Source of the DNA: Mermis nigrescens | Taxonomy: Eukaryota > Nematoda > Enoplea > Mermithida > Mermithidae | Direction of reading: 5' to 3' | NCBI GenBank assembly: GCA_036768485.1 | Contig: JAVLUZ010000599.1 | Location: 806,001 to 870,000, forward strand | DNA length: 64,000 nt | In this document: one piece after another, positions 22,985 through 34,700 of the stretch | How positions within the stretch are numbered: position 1 is the stretch's first letter | Layout of the letters: the number at the start of each line of letters is the position of its first letter | The notes under the pieces: generated by a model | Databases searched by the model: none | What the model was told of the DNA's origin: nothing | What the model saw: only the letters and a program-made list of their open reading frames with translations | Translations under genes and position numbers: made by a program

Positions 22985-23310
22985 CTCCTACGTAAATACC
23001 ACTTAGCGTTAATTTAGTTGACTGTGTACTACTTTAGCATGAACCTATCGATCATACTGAAAGTGAAGTCTTATCAGCTCTGCTGAGTATAATAATTTTT
23101 AGGCAGAATGTTGTGTAAACGACATTCGTCATAAAAGTGAAACAATAAGTACACAACATTATAAAACCTAACATAAAGTTTGACAACATTATTTTAGATT
23201 CTGTTCAAAGTCCATATTGAACACATAGAGCTAGAAATAAGATCATTGTTCATCAAACACAAAAGTATATTATATAGTCTTATCAGCAGAAGTTTAAAAA
23301 ACAACTTCGC
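22985..23310 (+). repeat. repeat D, uninterrupted copy
   Basis: Aligns with the two halves flanking the Harbinger-like element (11285-11413 and 13683-13950) and shows a single TTA at the insertion point near 23073. Confidence 0.85.
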
Positions 23311-24410
23311 CGAAAATATCTGTGCATTCAAAAGTTCAGCAAGAATTTATTATTGTAAGCTAAGGTACCTACATACTTAAAAATAATGTATAGGCTGTTT
23401 TCAGAGAAAAAATTATCAGACTATCCTTGAGCAGAAAGGAGGAGAGCTTTCCAGAGAAAAGAAGACAATGAGTGCCAAAAAAGAACAAACATTAGAATTT
23501 GTTGCAAAAGCGTATGCAATAATCTATAACTGCGATTTTTCGAATTTTTTTAACCTTTAATTTTAAGTATATCCATTGGCAATTTTAGCTCAGTAAAGCT
23601 CTCTTGCTACCTGGCCAGAAAAAATTGATCCACAGGCCAGCCGTGCTGATCGCTTCTTGATTGTAATAGTGTGCAGTATGTTTCAGGTTGGTCTTTTCGC
23701 ATCGTAGCTTCATAATTTAGTATGTTATCCAGATTTGATTTTATTGATAACATTATCTACATTTCCTAAATCAAGTGCATTTGCGTAACATACGTGTTGT
23801 ATGTAGCACTTAAAAAGGTTGTCAGTGTGTGTTTTCAAGGAGTAAATGGCTGGTGGATTAGGTTTCAGACTCATAGAAGAAGAAAAAGAATAAAGAGGCA
23901 AAACAGGCAAAAAATGAGTAATATAATTTTTTCGCTACATTGCTTGAAATCGTGTATAAAGACTTGGAACTAATGTAGTTTTTGAACTTCATATATATTA
24001 CTAATTATCAAGGTCGTTTTAGCTGAGAAAGCTCTTGCTGATCACCTCAGAGAAGACTCCTAGCTCCGTATGCCAGCCGCCTAAACCCGAGGCCAGTTAC
24101 TCGATCGCAAGCGCCCATCAAGTTTCAGTAAAAGACATCGATACGTCTTATTTTTCTGGAGAAAACTTAAAGTGATTCTTGCTTTTATTTTGATTTTATC
24201 TTTTATCGACTTCCAACAAATGTTACCAATGACAACCCAAATTATGAGTATATAGGCTCCTAACAATTTTACAGGTAAAAAAGGGGTGACAATGGATGGG
24301 TAGTATAAGTATAAATAAATATAAGCATACATATAAATACCTATCCAAACTTACTCCCTCACGTCCTTGTGATTTGCTACTAAAATTATGTAAGATTCAC
24401 ACTGATTGTC
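23311..24410. other. intergenic between divergent genes
   Basis: No coding exon recognised. It would contain the upstream regions of both the minus-strand oxygenase and the plus-strand channel, but I see no definable promoter motif. Confidence 0.4.
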
Positions 24411-24419
24411 GGTTGCAGT

Positions 24420-24670
24420 GTCAGTTGTAAGTCTTGGGGTCAATCAGAGAGCTTTTTAGTCAAAAGGACTTCACGAACTGGTATAAATGTACAATTTAAT
24501 ATAAAAATAAGTTAATCTGTATGTTTTTGTCATTTTCAAGCACTTTTCATGACATTTGTGATTTTCGTCGATTTTTGACCTTTGTCTGCTTTATTTTTCC
24601 CCATAAATTTCACTCTTTTAACTTTCATGGTCTAAACCCTGAATTCCCCTCCCACATGTGTGTCTGCATA
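24420..24670 (+). repeat. repeat G copy
   Basis: Decayed copy with GGGGTCAATCAG, ACTGGTATAAATG and TTTATTTTTCCCC blocks in family order. Confidence 0.6.
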
Positions 24671-24939
24671 CAACCAAAGAAGTGCACTAATCGTTGTAAA
24701 GAAACCATGAGGTATCGTACGGCAAATTGGATGTCGTTCATTGTTAGGTCAATACTTTGCTTTTAAATTGGTAGGTACCTTCTTAACTCCCACGACTTAT
24801 CTATCTTATCGCTAGCTGTTTATTAGCTCAAATCGTCCGGAATGATATTTAAATTTTTTTTACCATTCCAATGGTTTACTGTTAAAATACATAAAGTAAT
24901 TATTTCTCTTTGACATATGGATGTCTAAAGTTACTTGTA

Positions 24940-25002
24940 ATTACAATGCCTGGCTTCATGATTACAATGCCTGGCTTCATGAATTACAATGCCTGGCTTC
25001 AT
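24940..25002 (+). repeat. 21-bp unit in three tandem copies
   Basis: ATTACAATGCCTGGCTTCAT(G) occurs at 24940, 24961 and 24983, the last offset by one extra A. The copies are identical, implying recent slippage. About 630 bases upstream of the channel start codon. Confidence 0.95.
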
Positions 25003-25628
25003 TTTTCTCCACCGACTGTGTGTTGCATTATTCTCCAAGTTAAAACTTAACGTACCTACGTATTTGCATACTTGTGATTGATTTGCGCCTATGTAGTTTA
25101 GCATTGTGGTTAAGAACTGAAGTTGGACGATTCAAGCTGCTTTTGTTAACGCCTGCTTTTTTTATGTTAATTTGGGATTCGGGAGCAAATGAAGTAGTGA
25201 GTAAGGTCCTTTTAATTTATGCATAGCGCGCTTTCTATGGGTTGACAGTTTAACGACTCGTATTTAGGTATCGACGTCATGGAATGTGCGCGGATACTCA
25301 AATAGAAGAATACAATTTCCGGCAGGTAGACTTATATTCCGTTTCTGTAAGCATTAACCGCTAATCTGTTTTACTATTTAACGAAATCCCACTTAGCATT
25401 TTTTTATTTGCTTTTCCGCTCCACTGGGATATTTAATTAGCAATCTCAATTTTCTTCTTGTTTGACGTTTTTTCTGTCAAGGAAACCATGCGCATTGTAC
25501 ATTATGCGCATTAGAATTGAATCGGAGCGTTGAGTTCTTTCTTTTTTAATAACATTAATTTGTGTCGGAGAAGGTTTGTCAGAAATAGGAAAATATGTAA
25601 ATTATTAGCTGATGCTTCTGAGTACAAA

Positions 25629-25729
25629 ATGTATGAGTGGTTTCGCCTTAACTTTGATACATTGCTCTTAATTCTCACATTTACTACGACGTTCACTTTA
25701 AGCATCAGGGTGCGAAAGGATAAATACAG
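25629..25729 (+). CDS. channel exon 1 (signal peptide)
   Basis: The first in-frame ATG opens MYEWFRLNF, then a hydrophobic run ([15 protein letters not shown]) and RKDKY. The donor GTAAGT follows. The two leftover bases AG join the G of exon 2 to make arginine. Confidence 0.8.
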
Positions 25730-28700
25730 GTAAGTCTTATTGAGTTCACTACAATAATGAAAAAATGAGTTATTTAGAACTACTAGCGTTCATTAAATAT
25801 TATGCTTAGAGTTTATTTCCGAGAGCGTACTCGATAAAGACTTAAAGTGAAATAAAATGCTTCTACTAAGTAATATTCTCGAAAAGTCTCATAGACAGCT
25901 TAGTCCACGTGTCTATTTTTTCTATTGCTTTAATTATAAGGAAAAGATAAAGGTTTTATTTCGCAAAGTATTACACTATCAAATTTCATTTATCACGAGT
26001 ACTTCACTTTTATACGATCACAATCATTTTCTAAAGCTCTAAATTACGTTCACAATATTTAAGCGAAACTTTTTTGGCGCATTTTGACTGTTGCTTCAAT
26101 GGAAGCGTTAATTTTGTGATTTTATAATTTCCAAAAGTTGAAGAAGCTCTTTGACTACACTTTGGATCCAGAAAGTTTTCAGAGAAAAAATCGCTTGTCG
26201 TTAAATCGGTATGAATCGCCTTTCATGCTTTGCCCTCTCATTCTCCTGACTTAATGTCGCGCGATGATTTTCTGGCAGATTATTTAACTCACAGTGTATA
26301 AAATGCAACCTTCGAACATTCAGGCATTCAAAAATTGTTCTATTCACCCTTTTAGTGTTATTATATAATTTAATGTTTTAATATTCTGCAAAATAAAATT
26401 TTTGTGTTTTTTCTAATGTGGCAAAGTTTTTTGTTCTTTGAATACAAGTTACAGCAATCGTTCAATAAAATAGATGCGTCGACCACCTTGTAAGTATTGC
26501 TAGTACCTCTAGATTTTCAGGAATAGGTACGTAAAAATTCCAATATTTGCTTTTTTCGAGTTCTGTTACTCTTTTAAACCCTTTTTTGCTTAAAGCTTAG
26601 GTTTTCAAGAACTTATTGAAAGTACATATACAAAATGTAAGCAGGGATGAAATAACTAAGAAAATATATGCCAAGAGATTTTTGAGGAACACGCAGATTT
26701 TGCCTATAATTGATTTACATCGGTCACGTCAAGCAGAAGTGCTGAATATTTAAATTTTATCTTATTTCTTCATTTATTTCATTTCAGTGTATTGTTTTTG
26801 CCGACTAAAAGTAACGTGTTGATTGATCGTTACTTTCTGGTTGAAAAATTTTCTTGTGTTCTGGAGTTTAAGCTTTGCTCTGATACTCAAGTCATAAATA
26901 ATTATCGAGCAGTTGTTTCAGCATAGACAAATAGGCACACATAGGCGTTGGGGTCTGGGGGTCCAGACATCCAGAATCTGAAAGACTCCCGAAAAATCGA
27001 TAGACTCTAGAATTAAATTTTCGTTGTTATTTTTGGCACTTTGGCCTAATCGGACTCCACAGAAATTTGTTGCTGCCCGTGCATGCATATAGGTACTAAT
27101 AGAATTCAAAAAGCCAATGGTTTAAGTCCTCATGCGTAAATTTTTCCTCTAAACAAGTAATGTACATATAAATAAGATTTTCTAAGTGTCACGTATTTTT
27201 CTATATTTGTTTAACTAATCGCCTTAGGTTTTCGCCCATACGCGATTTAAAAATAAATTTTCGCTCCTGGAAGGAACAATATATAATCGAGCAGCTGCTC
27301 AATTCGGATAGAAATAAATACGATCATATGATTATTCCCAATAAACACAGCAGATTGACGACGAACGGCGGAGCCAATTATTCGAGAATCAAGACAAATG
27401 CTTCTGAATTAGAAGCTGCTTCAAATCCAGTTATCGTAACCACAAGCATGGATATAATATCGATCGGAACTGTTAAGGAAGTCAACATGGTGAACAGACT
27501 TAAAGAATTGACCGAAAATACACCGCATTTGTATATATTGTAAATTGGCTCCGATCAATCATCAACTAACAAATTTAGAAATCATAAAATAAAAAAGGAA
27601 TTGAAGCCAAATGAAAAGAAAAACGAATCAGGAGAAACTTTTTTGAATATTTTAACATGATGAAAAAATAAAGTAAACGAGGGATTACGAAATAAGATCC
27701 TGAAATAATTAAGAGATGGCATGATCTCTTTTTAAGATAGTATTGAAACAGACACCTTTATGCGCAATTGTGACTTTTTAGATTTTTAGCTCTAACCAAG
27801 GCTCATGTTTCCAGGAATTCAAGTCTCAGTTCGTACTGCACCAAGAGTGGCTTGACGAGAGGCTTAAATTTGATACTAAGCTCAGCAAAGAATTAAATTT
27901 CGTTCACTTGTCACCGGATCAACCAGTTTGGATACCTGATACGTTTTTCCAGAATGAAAAAAGCGGCAAGTATCACAATATCGATGCGCCTAATTACTAT
28001 ATCGTAATAAAATCCGACGGAACCGTGGTCTACAATCGGCGGTAAATCATGATAGTGCTATGCATACACAACCTACAGTATTATTTTAATGGCGAAAAAA
28101 TTAATTCAACAAGAAGCAATATCAAAAACGCAAAGATCTGTTTTCCCAATTGCTCTAATTTTCAGGAACTTAGCAGACCTTCTGAATTTCGGGGACGCAA
28201 ATTTCGAAGTTAGATATCCCGACAACTATCGGGAGATGGACAAAAATATTAAGCGTTTCTTATTGTGCTCTATATACTAAAGAAAAAATATTTAAAAAAT
28301 TAGAAAATGTATAAAAATGTGTCATTTAAATAGCACAAATTATTCCTCTCAACGTTCCATTCAAGCTCGAATCTGCTGAAAAATTATTTACCATTTATAT
28401 TCAATTTTCGTGCATTGCAAAAAAGTGATACACAACCTGAATTATTTTGCAGGAAACGCCAGAGAATTTCTATATATTCATCAATACTTTACCCAAACAT
28501 GGGCTGCTTGGAACATAAAAATCATACAAAAATAATCAAATTTTAGTCTTGATAGCTCAGACAGGTGCTAAAATCTATTTTCAAATGCGCTTCTTACATT
28601 TTCAATTTTGTTCCTTTAGGGCCCTTGTTCAAAATACTTTAACTTTCAAAATTTTTGGGAACTGTTACCCCGTTCCTTCTCAGCTGCATACTTCCTAATC

Positions 28701-31700
28701 TTTTATATTATGCTGCTAGAGCCTGGATTAGTTTGTACGTATTTTTCGCTGACCACTCCAATCTTCCATTTTCTATTTATTTCATTTTGCTTATCGTAGA
28801 AATGCATCTTCGGATGACTACCTTGTTCTTGATCGACATATTTCTCGCAGATTTTGACAATCACGTAAGATCAAACGAGTAGATCGATTTTTCTTTCCAT
28901 TATTTTTTGATTTTATTGTCAAGAATGCTGATCAAACTCGTTTTAAGTTCTTGGTTTTCTGTTTATAATAAAATCAAGAAGAATAATATCTTAAATTTAA
29001 ATTATAGTTTCGAATTTTTGTTGTTGAGTATCTTAACGATAAAAAAATGTTGATATTTAACTTTTTCCGGCCAAAAATTATGTTTAAAATCAGTCACAAA
29101 CAATGCAGTGCCTTTTGCGAGTTTTGGAAACTAATTGCTTGTTCTGATAAAAAAATTGATTAGTAAGCTCACGATGTTAGCAATCGCTAGATTTCAAACT
29201 TTTATTAGAAAATCCACATTAAGATTATGCTTCTGACCGTAAATATCAACAACCTACGACAAAATTTTGGTATCCAGCGTAATGAATGTTTTTTGACCGC
29301 CCTACAAAATTATATTGCCTAACCAAAAATAAGGTCAATTATTAAATTAGAAAAAGGCAGGAATTCAGTCATGCTTACGAAGCTTTGATTGATAAGCTGT
29401 TTAATTACTAAGACATTGTGCAACTTGTTCTGTAATGACAAAAATCACGTTCAAAGTCGATCATGCCCAGACAACATATCAAAATTAAGGCTATCATAAC
29501 AAAAACACAGTATTTAGGATGATTGAAAGGCTTCATTTAGCACAATGAATTGATTGCTGTTCTGTAGGTACTCATTTTTGTATTGATTGAAAGGTATAAC
29601 ATAAATTATACATAAGTACGTCGATGTCTGCATTGCGTAACTCCATGAATATCATCTGATTACTTAACTGCATGCAAAGTTTTTAGAGAAAACTTTGCAC
29701 TGGCAATAAAAACTAGGAATTATGATATGTGAGCTAAAATATGGCAATTTAAAGTTATTGATTAGATTCTGTAAAAAAATTATGCGAGAATAGTAAGTAA
29801 GATAAAATTTTTCTTGCTTTTACAGCATTTTGCTCAGCCGTAACGTAACCTGATAACTATTTTGTATTCAGCCTATCAATGACTTTCTCATGCGTTATGG
29901 ATTTGCTGAAGTACCCCATGGACACTCAAGAATGCGTCATGGATTTTGCAAGCTGTATGCGTAGCTTTCATTACATTTTGATTTTTTTGTTCTAAAGAAT
30001 CAGATTTAACTACTAATTTTAATAAATTATTAATTTTTATGCAGTCTTACTTTTCAATCCATTTAGTATTTTAAGTATAATACGTTTAAAAATTATACAT
30101 GAATTATGATCAATAAGAATTTAGTTGAGTGACTTAATATTTATCAAGAAATAATTCACTTAATGCATCAATTCTTACTTTTTGCTTTCAGATGCCTACA
30201 CGACTACTGACATCATTTACGTGTGGGACAAAAATCCAATACAAATAGCCCCGATGGCTACGAATACCATGTTAAATTTTGTGCTTAAATCGCTAATCAA
30301 TGACTCTTGTTCGAGCAAGACAGCCACAGGTAATTAAGAGTTTGCAAACTCTAATTACATTAGATATACTCAGGAATCAGGATTACCCAATGTTCGCATA
30401 AACAAATCAACAAACATTTCTTCGACCCGATAGAAACCCCCATATTATTCGTGAGGTCTTTAAATTCGGAGCATTTATGTTGTGATAGCCATAACGTACG
30501 CATGAATAGCGTGAAATATTTTCGTTCAAAAATCTATTACCTATGTAAAAATTTTTGAAATCTTATTAATGGATTGACCTAAATTAAGTCCGTTTATGTT
30601 AAATGTATGTGTTGTTTCATCAGATATACATAGTAATGCAATATGCTCTTTTTGGCTGTAATTCAAAAACTATAACAACTTAATCTCATTAGGGTAATAT
30701 CTCAAGAAATTGACCTGGATGCCTGGCCGTACACGATGTTTTGAACGCTTTTTTTACTTGAAAAATCTTTGACTATCATTAAGGAGAATTCAGCTGTTTG
30801 AGAGTCAAGATGAAACTTGAGCGAATTTTTTCGTTCTTCCTCGTTCAAATTTATTTGCCGACCAGTATGCTCGTCGCTGTTTCTTGGGTGTCGTATTGGA
30901 TTGACTGGAAAGCAACAGCAGGTCGCGTGCCTCTTGCCATCGTTACTTTGCTGACAACTATTACACAAAGTCATGGTAAAATATTTTGGATTAAATTTGA
31001 TATTTTTTCTTTTTTTTGACTGGAGGATGTAGGGTATAGTATACGTTTTATTGGTCTTGTCGTGTCCGTAGATGCACAGATGACCGATCTGGGGAGGAGC
31101 GGGAATCAGCCGATCTAAATGGAGTAAGTAGTGAGATTTTTGGGATCAAAATGTCCTCAAAAACTGGTATAAATGCTAAAATAGCGTTAAAACTATGTTA
31201 TTTCACAGTTTCTGGTCAATTTTATGTACTTTTGATGGAAATTTTCGATTTTCATTTATTTTTTGTCTTTATTGCTTTATTTTCCCCAGAAAGTTTGTTA
31301 TTCTCCATTCTGGGGGTCTAGACCAGACATGCACGCTGGGGGCTTGGGGTTTTGAACCTACAGAATGGAAAACTGGAACATTTTGTGGGTGAATTGAGGC
31401 AAAATGAAGGCCAAAAACGGATGAAAGTTGAACATTTTCTTCCATAATCGCTTAAAATCGACCAGAAACTGTGTAATAACGTAGCTTTAACGCTATTTTA
31501 GAGCTTCTACCATTCAATTAGGTCATTTCGGCCCAAAAAACCTCAATTTTTGACACCCTAGAAATCGGACGATCCCCCATATCGGCCATACTGTGCATCG
31601 ATGGTTTAGAACCCGAATCCCCCCTACGTGCATGTCTGGTCGTGTCCCAACATTGCCATTGCTTTCAACATTGTCACTGCGAGTTCCATCATCCACCTCG

Positions 31701-34700
31701 AGTACAAATCGAGCCATTCAAATTCATGCAAAAAATTTGGAACCTTCTCTAGAATATCCCCCCACCGTTTTTCCCAATGACTACTAACTTTTTAAAAATT
31801 TCATTATTAGCTATAGTGTACACACTTATTTACAAGTTCAGTTTAAACTTTAAATGTAAGTTTAAACTATTAACGCCAATAAATCATTTATCTGTCAAAC
31901 GTCTGTATGTATGATTAAACGATGCGCTCAGATTATTTTTTATATAATATTATTTTTTTCCGATCAGATTCGATAAAAGTTTGAAGGATATAGCGTTATT
32001 TATGCCGGCACCTTGATTTACTTTGCTTGTTTATGAAGCACTTATTAAATACGTAGTTACATCTGAAAATAATACATAGGTACCTACCTTGAAAGACCAC
32101 ATAAAAAAGAATTCGCATAATTTGTGTTATCGACCGGATGGCGAGATGGTTACGAAAATCGGTGGGAAGGAAATTCTAGAAAAGATCCAAAATTTGCTAT
32201 AGATTTGCATAAATCATTAATGAGAGATGAGAGGAGGAATTGTCATACAAGTTATTGAGGGGTTTGGAGGTTTAGAGACCCTAGAATGGCTACTGAGCCT
32301 TCGCAAAATGGCTGTTATCCTCCAGAATTGGCGCCAACCGTGCGCATTATTTTCTATGATAATAAAATGAATAATGCTTTCATGTGAAGTGTGACGCAAC
32401 GTAATACACACATGAGCATCCACTTAATACTGGATGGGGATCTGATGAGTCAAAAATCGTAAAAAAACGCCAAAAATGCGATTATGGGTGGTCTGACAGA
32501 TTCAAATGAGTTCTATTTAGAGGTTCTAATCCCCTAACATTCATGTATCGTTATGCCAAGCCTCGCTGCAGCAGTGTTGGCACTCATGGTACCAATGATG
32601 GAACTGGATGCAATGTTGGGACTCTCGATTGCGATATTGATACTACACAGCTTATTCATGAAGCTGGGTAATATCACACATGGACGGGGGTATGGACCCC
32701 CTTATACATGTAACGGCTCGAAATGTGGGTTGGGGGTACCTGGCTATTTTAAGAGGGGGGGGTAAATGACCTCCAATTTCTGGCCAAAAATAGCCAAAAA
32801 ACGCATAAAAAAGCGGGTCCTAATTTTCTGGCTTTGGGTTGGATTAGGGGGTTTCCGACTTGAAACGGGAATTCCCTAACCACCCTCTTACATGCATGCC
32901 CCCCGGGAATCCTGCGGATTCCTCCAAAAAAATCGATAGACTCTCCAGAATTGAATTTTTGGTGCTAATTTTGGCAATTTTGCCCCATCGGACCCCCCAG
33001 AATTTAGTCACTGCTCATGTATGGTCAATATACTAGTGGCGAATATAAATCTTTTGAAAAGCCGTTTCTCATCCAGCGCTCGAGGCACTCTAGTCATAAT
33101 ATTGACGTATTTTAAGAGCTTTTCGCGGCTTTCATGTTGCATTTCGAGTAAGATTGAAGAAAATTCAAATTTTATCTTGCAGTTTTATTATTATGAATGA
33201 ACACAAATCAGAACCGCTCTACCAGTTCTCCGGCCAGCTCGATTTTCTGTCTACTAGAAAGCCTATGAAACGCTACTGATTTTCAAATACTTAGTGAAAA
33301 AATTCAAATATATTATGTTAAAAGACGTCAATTATTATTAATCGTATAAAAATGACCATATTTTACATTTGGTTATTTACGATTACAAATGAAATGACGA
33401 CTTGAGGCCTGCGTGCTGGTCATAATAGTGAACTAATGTGAAATTCGGCAAGCTATTTCCGCACTTACTTTTTGCAAATTGAAGAAGCCATTTAAACATC
33501 GTTGACCTTGGTAGTTGCTACAAAAATCGATTGAGATACTCCGTTTCATAAAATCTTATACTCACAGAGCGGCGTACAAAATAGTTGGGCGCAATCAGTG
33601 TTTTTTTGTACAAGGACCGTTTGTACATTTACCAAGATGGTCCCTAAAAGTCTTTGTACACTTTGTATACGCAAATTTTTGGGTACCATAATATGGTACA
33701 GTAGGGATTCTAGTGTGGCAAAAACAGAGTTGTTAGACCTTTGACAGTGTATTTTAGCGAAATTCTGGGTTTCTGAGGGCAAAAATCACAATAATCGTCT
33801 CAAAACGGCGCGTATCGCCGAAAAATTGGACATTTTCCTTTCAATTGCAATATCTGATATTATAAAGATATATAGAACACACAATTACTCATTTGCGGCG
33901 CAAAGCGCCGAGATTATTACGAATTTTAAACCTTTTTTTGCAGTTTTTGTCTTTCCAAAATCTTTATACATGTACAAAGACGGTACCCAAAAGTCTTTGT
34001 ACATCCGGAAAAATCTTTGTCGAATACAAAAAAACACTGGGCGTAATGAAGTTGAATGACGTGTATTTTTTTGTTGATTTTAGTCTTTTTTATCATATTT
34101 TTCTTAATTTTTCCGTCGCTTCGCACGGGTGTAGTACTCATTGATGACATTTACTGACTTTTTTGCGCTCACGTCAGGAGAAAAGTCTTTGTACAAAATA
34201 AAGATTTTATGATTCTTACAATTGAATATTTTCTCGCGCGTTGTACCAATTTTTGTACTAATTTTGCGCGTTTTTCATAAAAATTTTCGGAAATTTTGAA
34301 ATTTTTCAATTTTTTGCATCCGAACTGATGCTGTTTATCAAAAGACGGCAAAAACCATTACTTCAAGCATAATAGATGGATTTTTCGGACCATTTGTGAC
34401 GCTATTAGATAAATTTGGGGATTCGCCCCATCCAGTCGGAAAATTCTAAATCCTCCACTGCTCGCAAATACCAATAAGGAGGTTTTACGTCAGCCTGAGA
34501 TAATCTGAAAGAAAAACAAATATGGATTCTTGATTAGACGTATATATTTCCGTGTTAAAAACATTTTTGCGTACATATTGAGATTTTCCGTCGAAAATGT
34601 GATATTAATCATTTATTAAGATTATTTTTTTAATCTCATGATTTAGTCAAATTTTTCAGTTATTAATGCAAACCTGCCGCCAGTTTCGTATGCAAAAGCA

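Noticed and set aside
28089..28280. 63-residue ORF after a TTTTCAG in channel intron 3
   Set aside because: Peptide does not match the cys-loop fold, and the junction of exons 3 and 4 is perfect in phase and homology without it.
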